The notes under the pieces are model-generated. The model saw only the letters and a list, made by a program, of their open reading frames with translations, was not told the origin of the DNA and searched no databases. A stretch of 63,462 nucleotides of DNA from Ectocarpus siliculosus (taxonomy: Eukaryota > Sar > Phaeophyceae > Ectocarpales > Ectocarpaceae): the NCBI GenBank assembly GCA_000310025.1, contig FN649744.1:472606-536067 (forward strand), read 5' to 3'. Of this stretch, positions 38,769-50,829 are shown in pieces (positions within the stretch are counted from its first letter, which is position 1; every line of letters begins with the position of its first letter). A program made the position numbers and the translations under genes.

Positions 38769-41700
38769 GATCTCAAAGGTCGACGCCGGTCGTATCATTG
38801 TTGTCGATTTGCACTTCTTCTTGTCGTTGACACCGGTGAGTAGGCAATTCATTTTTTGTATATCGGTCAGAACACAGCCGAAGCGACCGTGTTTTGTATT
38901 CCTCAAGCTTTCAGAATTGAATGTCGCTATTCGGAAATGGTGTTTTGCATGGCGTTATGTCACCATTGCTGCTACCTGCCGTTTGCTAGGTGTATCCGCT
39001 TCCTACTGTGGCCTCCGGCCCTTCGGCACCGTACGCGATAGTCACTGGGGGGTCTTCGGGCATCGGTCGAGAGATTGCAAACGAGGTGCGGGCGGCAGGA
39101 CAGAATGAGTACCAGATTCGCTCTTTCTACTTTTGTCTCAACCCCCTATTATAGCTACATGTAGGTGGCCTTGGAGGGTGGCTACAAACCTTGATGGACA
39201 ACGACGACCATGATGGCGTACTGTGGTGAATTATACTTGACGGTGCATGGAGACAGTACTGCATTTGTTTTTTGACCCATGTGATTCATGGGGCACTCAG
39301 CATGTTGTTCTGCGTTTTGCCCATGTTCAACTGGTCAATTATCTGGTGTCAACCATATGCAGCTGCTTCATCCAGCACTTGTCTAGGCAAATATCGCATT
39401 GATAGACCGTCTTTTTTATAAGCTGCCTAATTGTTTTTCTAGTTCACCCTGTTCATGTGCAAAATCACGCCTGACAATATTTAGACATGTTATGTTGTTT
39501 GCGTTTTTCTGTCCCGGAAGACTAGTTTGACCCCCATGATTCTAGGATCCTGGATATCTGGGGGACAATCAACAAACAGTCTTCGACAAATCGTTCTGTA
39601 CCGGGTGCATCCAACCCACAAGAAAATCTGGAATGTCTGAAACCAGTTTATTTCCACGTACTTCTGAGTGCAGAGCTTCCCTGGACGTTACTCCTCAAAA
39701 GCCTCCTTAGATTCGTTTTTGGGAAAATGATACAACAGGGTATACCCTGGTCGAAAAGGGACACACCTGGCTACAGTCATTAACAGCAGTAAATGCACTC
39801 ATATGATTGGCCAGCGCCCAATTTCACCCCGGTGCGTCCGAAAAGGCGCAGGGTATACCCTGCCGTGACTACTTTTCTCAACAACTGTACCCTGTTTTTC
39901 GGAAATGTACCCTGACCTGACGGGAAATGAGACCCTTTCATTAATCATTTCCCCCGCACGAATCTTCCCAACTCCTTTTCCCCTCCAACCATAGGATACC
40001 AAACGGCGAATCTTCCCGCCCAATAACAACCATGGCAACGGGGCAGGAACCAGCTTCCGCTCCTGCGAAACAACACCAACCATCAACTCCTCCGCTCTAA
40101 ATCAACAATGGCCGGGCAATACCCCAGCACAATTGTTCCGTTTGGAAACATGCACACACGCGTACAATACCCCGTGGACTACTGCTTGCTGCAGTCTATA
40201 TGCGAGACGCACGGGTCACGCTATGAAAGCGAGACCGATCCAGCATGGTTGACATGCATATGCATGTGCCAATGTGTGGCGCTGTGCTGGCGGCGAGCTC
40301 GCGCCCGTAGAGAGGGTAGAGGAGAGAGGCAGGACCAGCACACACAGACACGTTGACATCAATCACGCACACACGAGTCTTATCCTTACTCTAGCAGCAG
40401 GACACTTGCTGTGTCGTCCAACTCAATCACCCTCCCTGTCGGTAGAGAAGAGAAAGAGTGCTCGCGTTGTATTTCATCGGCTCATCCCGCTGAAGCCTGA
40501 CGTCTTCTTACTACATTGATTGATTGGTCGGCTTGGTTGGCTGGTAAGCGTGACCGCTGCTGCTACAGCTGTAGTTCAAGCAAGAAACACATCGCAATTG
40601 AGACACAACAGACAACACACGCACGCACACATGCATATGCATGTCAACCATGCTGGATCGGTCTCGCTTTCACAGCGTGACCCGTGCGTCTCGCATATAC
40701 ACTGCAGCAAGCAGTAGTCCACGGGGTATTGTACGCGTGTGTGCATGTTTCCAAACGGAACAATTGTGCTGAGGTATTGCCCGGCCATTGTTGATTTAGA
40801 GCGGAGGAGTTGATGGTTGGTGCTGTTTCGCAGGAGCGGAAGCTGGTTCCTGCCCCGTTGCCATGGTTGTTATTGGGCGGGAAGATTCGCCGTTTGGTAT
40901 CCCATGGTTGGAGGGGAAAAGGAGTTGGGAAGATTCGTGCGGGGGAAACGATTAATGAAAGGATCTCATTTCCCGTCAGGTCAGGGTACGTTTCCGAAAA
41001 CAGGGTACAGTTGTTGAGAAAAGTAGTCACGGCAGGGTATACCCTGCGCCTTTTCGGACGCACCGGGGTGAAATTGGGCGCTGGCCAATCATATGAGTGC
41101 ATTTACAGCTGTTAATGACTGTGTAGCCAGGTGTGTCGCTTTTCGACCAGGGTATACCCTGTTGTGTCGTTTTCCTTCGTTTTTCTTTCCCACCTCTACG
41201 AGACACACTGCTGTAGCGACCTCTGCTTTGTGCTCCTCGCTGCCCACGTGACTACCACGTTGCTTCAGTTGGCCGGGCGGGGCTACAACATTCTGCTGGT
41301 TGCCAGGGGTAAGGAGGGCCTAAAGAGGGCCGCGAAGGAGCTGACTGAGGCATCCAGGTTTGTACCACGTGATAAACGTACCGTTACGAATTGAGTGTAT
41401 TTCATTCGCGTTGTCTCCTGTGCAGGTGCTTCTTGGTGAGGTTTGGGTTTCTCCGGACAAGCATACCTACGTTGTATGCATAGCCCTACGTGTTCGCCCT
41501 CATGAGTTTGTAGTTCTTGTGTTGATGAGGAACAGGCTAGAGACTTGATCAAGCGTTTGTCGGCCACGGCACAGAGCCATCGCTGCAGTGTCGTCTTGCC
41601 TCGGACACCTTTAATGCCTGTGAGAAGTGCGAGGCAGAGCTAATAGCGGTGCTCGGGAACAAACGTCCGTGCATGAGCGGTGGCGACGTAGCGCGTCTCT

Positions 41701-44700
41701 ACTCAACGGTACCGGAATGTTTCTTTTTGCCAACGTTTGAACATGGCTGATAGTGTACCGCTCTGGAAGCCCAACAGGGTCATGTATGCACATACCTGTC
41801 AGCTTCGGTTTCTCCGGATACAGTATCCGGGGACACACTGAAGCTGCAAAGGCGAAAGGGCACAGTACTTGCGTGACCTACGGCAGTATCACGGCTTGTA
41901 CGATTCCCCATACTGGAATACAGGCCGGTCATGTTGCATCGTGTGCCACCCGCGAATCCCATCATCGCGCCCTGCAGTCATCCCATGGTTTTTCCGTCCC
42001 ATTGTCCCGCCCTCTGTCCATGCCATGCTCATCCCGTCCCGTCATTCAGGGAGGCGGCGGAGGTGGCCAGACGGGAGCGTGAGGAGGGCGGAGATGACGG
42101 CCGGCAAGCTAGCGCCTCAAGAAGAGATTCAGAAAGCAGGAGAGATCGAAAACGCCGGCGTCGCCAAGAGAGGTATGCAGATGACTTTTGTATCGATCAC
42201 AGGCAACGCAGACCTTAGGGTGTTGTTTATGGCTGCGGTACCGCTTGCTGGTTTTGCGGTGAAGGCACATTTCCTCCCTCCACATCTAGTAGCATCACCG
42301 CTGGCCACGCTCATGAGGACAGACCAAACTGTACAGACCGTGACGTACATTTTTGTTTATGGGAGTGTCACCCCGTTTCTGGAAACCGACAAATCAAGTG
42401 AGAAACCACTGCTGTGGCGGTTTGGGCTAGCTGCTTCGTCTTCACGGGCATCTACGATGGCGGTGCGCAATTTCGCGACGGGTAGTCAGTCAACGTTTGG
42501 TTTGTGTTTACATGGTTTCAGGAAAGAGAGCATGCGCCGTTCGGTGATGTCATCGGCGTCCTCAGCTACACCGTCGCCGTCGACATCATCTGCACAGACC
42601 TCCAAGCGGAATGGCTCGGGTGCTGCCATAGGCCTCTCTTCTAACTCGTCCAGGTTTATAGGACCGCACTCGGAAGGGGGACTAGAACAAGAGAGGGGCA
42701 GGGGGCAAGAGCAAGAAGATGCGGCTGCAGTTGGAGCTACTGCTGTTGCGCCTCAGTTGACGGAGGCGGTAACCGCGAGGTGGTTTGCTGCTGACCTGGG
42801 AAATGCCACCTCAACACAGGCTGTGTATGCAGAGGTAGCGTGGTTTTCATGAGCGCGATCCCCACTTTGTGTTTTGTTTTGCAAGTGAAGGCCTTGTATG
42901 CATTGCGTTTGCTCTCTTTGACACAAAGTGGAACTGACGCCGAGCGTTGCCACACATGAATCATCAGGTGTTGTGCATCCACGTGGAATACAGATTATAA
43001 TGCGGAGCATGTGATGAGTACCATACCAGGTTGGTGATCGTGATGGGGATTGGTTCTTGAAGCAATACATACAATGCTTCCAACTTCCGACGTGATGTAC
43101 AGTCTGGGCAAGAAATCTATGCATTAGCCATCGTTCTCCGACCGCCACAGCTCGCTCATGTGTTCGAGTGCGTTTTCCTCCTACACCGAAAAAGGTGGCG
43201 CTTTTGTTTTCAAGCCGTTGCTGCACCGCGGAAAGACGACATCGGTATGTTCTCATCGTCTCTCTTGTGCTGCCTGTAATTTGCCGAATCTTGACAAGGT
43301 ACACAATTGGTCTTTTTCGAGGAGCCCATGTACGGAGGAGATGCAGCATGATGAAACAGTGTCTTGGAAGAAGGGTCATTTTGCTCAACGTCTCGGACCA
43401 TTCTGTTTACACCTGACCTAAATGTACTATTGTACGACGGGCATATCCACCTGTCATCTTCAAGGCCGTCTCGTGCATGCTACATACGTTCTTGGGGTCT
43501 GCTCATGTTACCCTAACCCTAACCCTAGGCATACCACACGGCCCAAGGTGATCCCAACACAAACACGACATACTTTGTCGAATCAAATCAGGTTCAACGA
43601 TTGAATCTAACGGTGGACATCCTGGTGAACGCCGCTGGGTTGTGCCGCGTTGGCCGGGTGAACAACTGTGCCGAAGAAGACCTGACTTCGCAGCTGATGC
43701 TGAACGTGGTGGGCACGAGTCAGCTGACTCGCCTGTTCGCGAAAGGTGCGACTTGGACTTTCGTCATCACAACGTTAATTTGTTCCGGTCGTGTGCATGA
43801 TGTACTGCTGTTTCCAGAGTTGATGTTCAATTACCTTACGTTGTCGATTCTTGGTGTGCTTTTTGGCGTCCCTGACGTTACCCTGTTCCGTCCCTCGTCT
43901 GACCGAACCCCGTACCCATACCCCTCTGTCTCGGCGTCCCTGGTGCTTGGCTGCGCACCTTCATTGTTTCTTCAATCTTTCGTCCATGAAGTACGCTCTC
44001 TCGTTGCGTATTATCATTGCCCCGGTACCTCCATCGGTAGTTGTGATAGGACTATTCAAGGGGTCACTGTGTACTCATCCCCATTATGTGGTCATGTTGG
44101 GGAACGCATCTGCGCAGGAATCCCTAACAACCGGCAGCCTGTCGTTAACACACTCGCAAGACTCGGAGCTTGGTTTGATGGGGACCACGCAAACTCCATG
44201 TCCCACATGGTTATCTCTCATTCCTGTGTCGTTGGCCCCTTGTATGTACAGTTTTCATTCGTAATCACGCGTGTTCGAAGGCACGTCCACTGACTTACTA
44301 TCGGAGGAGACTACATTGTGCCGTTGGACTGACCATGGTTTTGCTTACCGTACCGGGCATTTCCTCCGCCAGCCTTCGTTTCTGTACTGGCGTTCCAGTT
44401 GACTCTCTTCAATTTTGCCCCACCAATCGCTCTTCCTCCAGATTTTGTGAGGAGACGAAAGGGTCGTATCATGGTGGTGTCTTCTGTCGTTTCTGCAGCA
44501 CCTAATCCCACGGTCGCTGCGTACGCGGCAAGCAAGTCGTATCTCACCAGGTGGGATGACACGAGATGGTATCAGATTCGGCTGATGGTCTAGGGCAGCG
44601 TGATTCTCACGTGTTTTTGTTGTCGATGTTCGTGGCTTGCGTGCAAACCAGTTTTCATCCTGGTTCATTTTCTCTGCGTGGATCGTTCACTCGTTAAGCG

Positions 44701-46520
44701 TTTTTTGGATCCTTTCTTGTCGTATCTCCCGTCGTCATCTGGTTAGGGGTTAGTAGCCGCGTGTGGATTTGGTGTGCGCGTCATGACCACCGTGTGCGAA
44801 ATTTTGCAGTTTTGCGGAAGCCCTACACAGCGAGTTGGAGGTATCGGGGGTAGGCGTAACGTGCGTCATGCCTGGAGCTACGAGAACGAGCTTCCAAGAC
44901 AACTCGGGCTCTACGGCAGCTTTGGTCTGGCAGCTTCCGCTCTTTTCGATGGAAGCGGATGAGGTATGATCGGTAAAAAGAGACGACTTGAGGTTAGCAA
45001 GTATGCCCGGGGAAACCGTTTAGTAATGATCGAGTCCAGAGTTTGGGGACGTGTGAGTCGTTGGGAAAGGTGGGTGGCTCTTGACATGTGCGCGTGGCCT
45101 GAAGATCGAGTGTAAGCGATTGACGAGTGCTTGCCTTTTACCCAATACCTCACGGTGGACGCGCGTGTTGCAACAAGTCGTGAAAGCTTTGAACATCATT
45201 TCCAGTGGTCACGTGAATCCAAATTGACGTGCTGAGTGGTGAAGTTTCAATGCATCATCGACGACCGAACGAAGAGGTGGTCGCATGCAACCTGTGGCCA
45301 CTTTGTCGCCTCCGGCGTTGTGCCAGGCATGTGTGTCACAGAAGTTGATGCCCCAGTGACGGTTAACATTATGTTGTGAATGAGTCGTGCGAGGCGCCCT
45401 CAGTCTTGTGGTTACGTTTTCGATGCATCTGTGCTGCTCGCGTGCGTTTGAACAACTCGATGAGTTGCTCCCTAGGTGCTTGGCTCTGTTGTGTTGTGTT
45501 CAGCATGGCTGTCGCTCAGCACCTTGTGTCCAGTGGTATCACCTAGCGTTATACGCGTTATACGCGTTATACGCGAGGGCCGTGGACCCGCTTGGGGTCT
45601 CCACGCACACTTAACACTTATTTAGTTGTCCTCGGGTATCAGGTCGGAATTTCGTGCGCACTTGAACGATTTAGCCCCCTTTGGCCGCTGCTTCAAGTGT
45701 AAAATCGCCTGCACGCTCGATTGCAAGGTGGCCGCGAGAGCAGTTGAGGCGTTGATGAGAGGAGACCGCACTGTCGTTCCCGGATGGCAAAACAAGCTGT
45801 ACGTGCACGTCCTGGCTCCGCTGGTAAGTGGAGGAGCAAGCACATGAAATGCCGCGGCTGGCAGGCAACAACCTGGCCGTGAGTTAGGTATAGCAAATGT
45901 TAACGTTTGGCCCTCTCGTTGAATCGAATCACTTCCCTGCCTGGCGGGCTTGCAAACCTCGCCTCTTGTAAGGTCCCTCCCCGTACCGAAGTTTGTGTAG
46001 GCTGCGATGCTGGTGCTCTCATTTTTCATGCTTGTAGAAGGGGCCTCTAGCCTGACCACGGTGGCAAGCTTGTCGTGGTAGTCATCGTGGCTGCCAGAAG
46101 CGCAATGAAGCACTTTTTTGCTTTGGCGTCTGAACGTTTTCTTGGGTATGGCAGGGTAGTATTTGTGGGCATTGTTGAGTTCTTGGGCAGCCTGCATCGA
46201 TACCATTGGAGCCTCAAGCCCCTTTTTGTATCTTGCTTTTTTTTTCAATGACCATAGATCAAGTGGTTTGGTTAACGTGATACAAGTATATGCGTAGTTT
46301 TCGCGAATGTAAGGGAGACGCTGTTGTGCGCTGTGGACTGTGTCAGCCTGTCTGTTTCGGAGGGGCCATCCCAACATTGAGTCCTATTCCTTCATTTCAC
46401 ACACCTCTTTGTGTGGCTCTTGAAACTCGCTCCATTTGTCTGTCGACGCTTTTTCCACAACCCTTTTTTCAGCTGCCTCGGAAAATCGTCATGAGCTTCG
46501 CAGAAGCTATGTGGAGATGA
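38769..46520 (+). CDS. Short-chain dehydrogenase/reductase (SDR), membrane-anchored, 10 exons
   Basis: Exons: 38769-38835, 38990-39085, 41269-41357, 42050-42172, 42522-42834, 43592-43745, 44442-44550, 44810-44963, 45728-45823, 46473-46520. All phases agree and the stop is TGA. Motifs in order: AIVTGGSSGIGREIA (cofactor glycine loop), YNILLVAR (second strand, Arg fits NADP), RWFAADL (acidic turn), DILVNAAGLC (NNAG with Ala at position two), MVVSSVV with Ser 13 residues before YAASK (catalytic Ser, Tyr, Lys), and VTCVMPGATRT. The C-terminus (VVPGWQNKL, then LPRKIVM) fits the DltE/HSD17B12-like SDRs, which reduce keto groups of lipids. A hydrophobic segment precedes the fold, suggesting ER or envelope membrane attachment. 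Exons 42050-42172 and 42522-42834 insert about 125 low-complexity residues. The N-terminal start is unresolved. Confidence 0.85.
39712..39720. repeat. Left 9-bp target-site duplication (TTCGTTTTT)
   Basis: Identical to 41176-41184; it directly abuts the foldback element. Confidence 0.88.
39721..41175. mobile_element. Mutator-like (MULE-type) foldback element, non-autonomous, in an SDR intron
   Basis: Terminal inverted repeats of about 548 bp (39721-40268) and 547 bp (40629-41175) are nearly identical. They carry the palindrome AGGGTATACCCT near each end (39738-39748 and its mirror) and surround a 360-bp unique centre. The element is flanked by a perfect 9-bp direct repeat, TTCGTTTTT, at 39712-39720 and 41176-41184. 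Long terminal inverted repeats with a 9-bp target duplication are the hallmark of Mutator-like elements. No transposase frame exists, so movement would need a helper. It lies entirely within the intron 39086-41268, in a position that leaves both splice sites intact. Confidence 0.9.
41176..41184. repeat. Right 9-bp target-site duplication (TTCGTTTTT)
   Basis: Identical to 39712-39720; it directly abuts the foldback element. Confidence 0.88.
43508..43529. repeat. Interstitial telomere-type repeat, about 3 units of CCCTAA
   Basis: TTACCCTAACCCTAACCCTAGG in the SDR intron before exon 43592. This is the cleanest telomere-like tract of the window. Confidence 0.85.
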
Positions 46521-46880
46521 CGCGATATTTCTGGTGCGCCGCAGACTCGACCGTAACAAGCAATTGCAGTCGTGCATCAGTTTAGAGACGCCTGTGCCAA
46601 TAGTCGTCGGACGATGTCGAACTCCGGAATGATACTGTACCTGCCTGTTTCTATGCGTGGTTTGACCCGGTGGCTTGGGCACACAGCAGTGAGATCATGG
46701 CCGGAGTAGTTGCAGCATGAGGCTAACGTCGTGGAATGAAAGATAGTGGAGACCCGAAGGCTGGACTAGGTTAGATTCGTGTTATTGCCTGGGGGTACTG
46801 TAGCACGGTAGAGCGGATAGGACACTAGTCCCGGGGAGACCCTGTCGCCTTGATGCCCTGTGTCGCTTGATGTAACTCAC

Positions 46881-47162
46881 CGGCAAAACATGGTTTGGCG
46901 TTGTACTTCCTCTGTCAGGCTCGAAATACGTCCGAGCCGTCAGGGTGCACGCGTAGCGGTGCAATAGTTCAGTTTGGGAAGGCGAGGAAATGTATGTTAC
47001 GGGGCAAGGCCGTCTTTTAGAATATAATTGTGCGCGCCATAGTTCCTCCTGAAAGTTGGGCAAGTCGCTTGAACCGGCAGCAAACGGTTTCACGTCACAC
47101 GCGATGGCGTAGCACTTTTTCTCCTGTTCGAAGAGCGTCAATGGGTTACTTCGAGACGCCAT
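46881..47162 (-). CDS. Candidate first exon of a minus-strand gene converging on the SDR gene
   Basis: An ATG at 47162 (context GAGAAATGG) opens 94 codons ending at 46881 in phase 0, next to a strong donor (GTGAGT). The product begins MASRSNPLTLFEQEKKCYAI and contains DVKPFAAGSSDLPNFQEELW. A short last exon after CCCCCAG near 46800 would add five residues (AITRI) and a stop, ending about 270 bp from the SDR stop. The frame is also open upstream of the ATG, so the true start may be further right. The 47535-47996 minus-strand stretch holds exon-like pieces with a strong donor (about 47850). The family is not recognised. Confidence 0.35.
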
Positions 47163-48596
47163 TTCTCCTTTTTTTGTGCCGCCGCAGTCGATGTCGAGAT
47201 CACTGGATGATGACCCAATAGGGCCCCGCAGATAGACCTTACGGGAGACGGGCCTTGCCAAACAGAAAACGTTTTCCAAGTGAAAAACGGCACCGATTGT
47301 AGTACGTCGTCTATAGAGTCTACACGTGTGTAGTCTACGCAACAAATTTAGCACCGGAACGTGCCTGCCCGTGGAAGTGAGCCTCAGCTCACTTCAATAA
47401 GAGAGAAGCTACATGGTGCAGATATAACGCAAAGGCGAAGCACGAAGCAGCCGTGCACATGCTCTCAATCTGTCGTCTTCTAGATCGTTCCAAGATGATT
47501 GGCAGAGGAAAGGACTTCCGATCATTCGCAGTGATTACGAGAATGCTATTGCATTGTGCAAGAGGGGCCTCTCTCTGTGGCGGGGCGGGCGGTTGTCTGT
47601 CGTACATTTTTCTCGGATGTGCGCTGATGGCGCTGTTTCTCCCACCATCGATGTGTGGATGATGGGAGGATTCTTGGCGTATGGCTGCAGGCAGCACGTC
47701 ATCATGGCGTCATCGGCAAGAAGAAGGAGGATTGAGAGCCTGCCGTTGCTATTTGTTGCTGTTGCTGTTGTTCTTGCCTTCACCTTGAAAACCGTTCCTA
47801 TCTCGTAGACAGCCGGCCGTCGTCTCTTTGCTTGTTGTGTGCTGATGATATAGTGGCTCGTGATGAAGAACTCACCTACTTTTTGTTCGTTGTAGACCAG
47901 CAGTGCTGTTTCCTTGGCCACGAGGCAGGAATGATCGGGTGGGGGCGGGCCAGCTCCCTCTAACAGGCTACGAAGACCCCCTGCTGTATCCTTCAATCGG
48001 GAGTTTGCCTCTCCCGCACTTTTTCACAGATATTAGGCCCGATACAAGGGCGCACAACTTTTTTTTTCCCGACACCTAACCCTACCCCCCCCCCCCCGCG
48101 GGAGGGGTGTGATTTTTTTTTTTTTTTTGGAATATTTTCGTACCGGCTTTCTTTTGGCTTTCTCCTTCTCCATTGCGTGTGCTTGCGTGTGGTGGTGTTT
48201 ACGGCTAGACGTGCAAGCAGGACCTTGTTACTAGGAAGGTGTAGATTGCTACTTCATGTACTGAAATAAGCTGTGATGGGTGGGGACACTTCTTATTTGG
48301 TTTTCAAGTCTTGAAGTACAGCAGTAGTGCTTGGGGACAACCCCTCAGCTACAAGTAACTTAGAACTTCTCCAAGCCTCTGCGACAAGTCCACGACATTT
48401 GACCTCGGTCGAATGTGGCGAAAGGACACAACCAAATGACACATACCCATGCGTCGAAATGTCATCATTCCAAGCTTACTCAAGCCGGCAACATACCGAA
48501 GAGGGGCTGTCGATGAGCCTACGGCGGTGGGGAATCGCCTTCGCCACGTGCAACGCCCATCCACAAATAATAGCAATTTGTCTTGGATGGTACTTA
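47163..48596. other. Mostly non-coding; homopolymer block
   Basis: Apart from possible minus-strand exons near 47.7-47.95 kb there is nothing firm. A block at 48060-48130 has about 13 consecutive C and about 18 consecutive T around one CCTAACCCTA word. Such runs are prone to assembly error. Confidence 0.4.
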
Positions 48597-49799
48597 TTAT
48601 TCACCCCCGAAGCCCCTCCAGTATTGCCAAGTCAAACTCATCCTCGCTGAACCCTTTGGGGCACTATACTTGCCATTCACCGCCTGCTCTAACCTATGGA
48701 TGATACCACTCAGCGACAAGCCGTCTTGCCGCGATTGAGCCATCAACCTTCGAACGCCATTCACGTCATTGTCTGCGATGAAAATGAAGATACTCTTCGC
48801 GAGTGCAACACGACCATGCAAAGCCGCGCACTTCCTGAGTTGGTTCAAAGTGTACAGTTTCTGCACTTCGAACTTCTTCTTCCACCGCGTCAGCCTGCCT
48901 CGTTGCTGGTGAGGAGTCAACAAATCTAGAGCAAGGTGCTTCAACCTTGAGTCTTCTGGCTCCAACGATGATCGTTGAACCAGATCTGCTCCAAGACGGA
49001 AGGCGTGCAGAGGGAACAATCCAATAAAAAAAAAGTACATGTGTGGTGGAATTAGGGTACGACAGTTAAATTGTCTTGCCTTCCTAGTTGTGCCTTCCTA
49101 CTTCCTATTTCGCGTTTTATTCGCTACGTGGTCTCACCTCTGTAAACTTGACTGCCCTTGATGTCCACACACGGCTCGCACGTGCCTCCTGGTTCTTCCA
49201 CTGCTCCAGCACAACCTGGGCTCAGGATGCCGCGGGAGACGGATTCCACGGCGTGAAGAGCCACGCCATTCGGGTCTATCCGAGCCTCCCACGACAGCCC
49301 CTTTTTGACGACACCATGCAAAGCTGCTGGGTAGTGTTGGAGAAGAGGCTCCCGAACATTCGGACGCAATCCCGCGCAGCGGAGGGGGTTTTGGACGCGC
49401 ACCATATCGGTCGAGCCACTCTCGTGTGCAGCGTCGGAGAAAGCTCCATCCATTTCGCTGCTCGCGCCCTCACAACCCTCACGCCCGTTCACAACTCCCG
49501 TCGCAACCACCTCACCGTCGCTACCCGTGCCCGTTCCGCCCTCACGCTCGCCTGCAACTAACTCCCGTCGAGAGCACCTCAACGTCACTGCTTGCGCCCG
49601 CTCCGCCTCCACCCCCACCTGCAACTCCCGTCGCAACCACCTCAGCATCGCTACCCGCGCCTGCTCCGCCCTCACGCCCGCCTGCAACTCCCGTCGTAAC
49701 CACCTCAACGCCACTGCTTGCGCCACCGCTGCTATCCATCACGTCCCTCGACCCCTTCCTGCCGCCCGTAGTGCTCGTCGGTTTAAAAAACCTCAGCAT
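48597..49799 (-). pseudogene. Frame-broken transposon-like ORF (N-terminal part)
   Basis: On the minus strand an ATG at 49799 starts MLRFFKPTSTT, followed by Gly/Ala/Val-rich 21-residue repeats. The frame is then broken by a 4-bp duplication (AACT, about 49557-49564) and continues in a second frame to 49124. There it carries a Cys/His-bearing block (CAGLRPNVREPLLQHYPAAL, further C residues later). A third frame, 49040-48597, carries a helical block (LRKCAALHGRVALAKSIF, then IIHRLEQAVNGKYSAP). From memory this order matches the N-terminal part of large multi-copy ORFs of uncertain class found in algal and fungal genomes. I cannot verify that here. With two frame changes it looks dead, unless an intron removes one of them. 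Confidence 0.45.
49461..49740. repeat. Minisatellite, 63-bp unit, about 4 copies
   Basis: Units starting CGTCGCAACCACCTC recur at 49499, 49566, 49629 and 49692. Spacing is 63 bp except for one 67-bp unit that carries the AACT duplication. The repeat lies inside the transposon-like ORF, and 63 is a multiple of three. Confidence 0.85.
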
Positions 49800-50592
49800 T
49801 GTATTCCTCTGACGCTTAGCTTCAGCACCACGCCTGCGGATGGATGTGAATAAATATTGATTGATCCGCCGTTGAGAGACGGAATAATTATCTATAATCG
49901 TTCTACTGTACGTACATACTGTGTCAAGTTGCGTAGTAGGCGACGCATTCGCACACATCCACAAAGCTGCATGCACGCATTGATACTTTGCGCGACATGC
50001 GTGCGGCGAGGATAGCCAAAGCAACGGGTCTTGCGAGGTCTTGAAATGTTGGTGAGCACAAGTGAGCAGTCCAAATTACTCGAGAATGCAACTGCGGACA
50101 CCGACCGCGATCGCCCTCACATGTGTGCGGTCGACCTCTCGTGCTGGTTCACGTGAAACTGGGTCAGCCCTTCACCGGAGCCGAAATAGTGCTGGCACGT
50201 GGTGCAAACCCAGTTGCCACTGCTATTCTTCTGAGCGATTTTCGCAACAGGCGAACGCGATCTGGTCGCATGCGATGGGCGTGCGGAAAGTGGCAGGCAC
50301 GGGCAGGGGACACCAATGTAAAGGTCAGTTCTTCTGCAGAGAGGCAGGAATATCCCCGTGGCACACAGCCTTGTGGGTGGTGCCGGTCTGCATTATTTCG
50401 CGCATTTTTTTCTCAAACGTTGTCACAAGTTGTCATGCTGCTCAGCTACCGCTCGCTGCGGCTTCTGCCTCTGCTGTTGAGGCTCCCGCTACTACTGCTG
50501 CTTCCAGTTACATGGGAAGCAGCACAACACACACGCGGCTGCCGCTGCCAGCTACACGGGCAGCAGTACAACCACGTTTGGTGTGTACAACA
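49800..50592. other. Left flank of the small LTR element; broken frames
   Basis: Plus-strand frames 50062-50598 and 50123-50611 are open but Ala/Leu-rich near their ends. They run directly into the LTR at 50593, so whatever they belonged to was cut by the insertion. After the element the sequence resumes at 53791. No motif was identified. Confidence 0.25.
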
Positions 50593-50829
50593 TGTTAGTA
50601 TACCCTTGTAAGTGTGTTGAAGATGATGGTATCACTTGTATTTAGGACAGCAGACACGATCAGGACGCGGCGGGAGAGAGAGAGTACCACGACACAGCAA
50701 GCACTCCCGCAGGGTCGAGCCCCGTGGATCAACCATGAAACCAACCCAGGGGACTATCAATTCCTATCTGCGTAGCCAATTCCTACAGTCCCGTTGGAAT
50801 ATTCTCATCCGCTCATGCACACACGAACA
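50593..50829 (-). repeat. LTR (3' LTR in element sense), small LTR element
   Basis: 237 bp, TG...CA. It differs from its partner at only about four or five sites (for example around 50641-50650 and at 50672). Confidence 0.88.
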
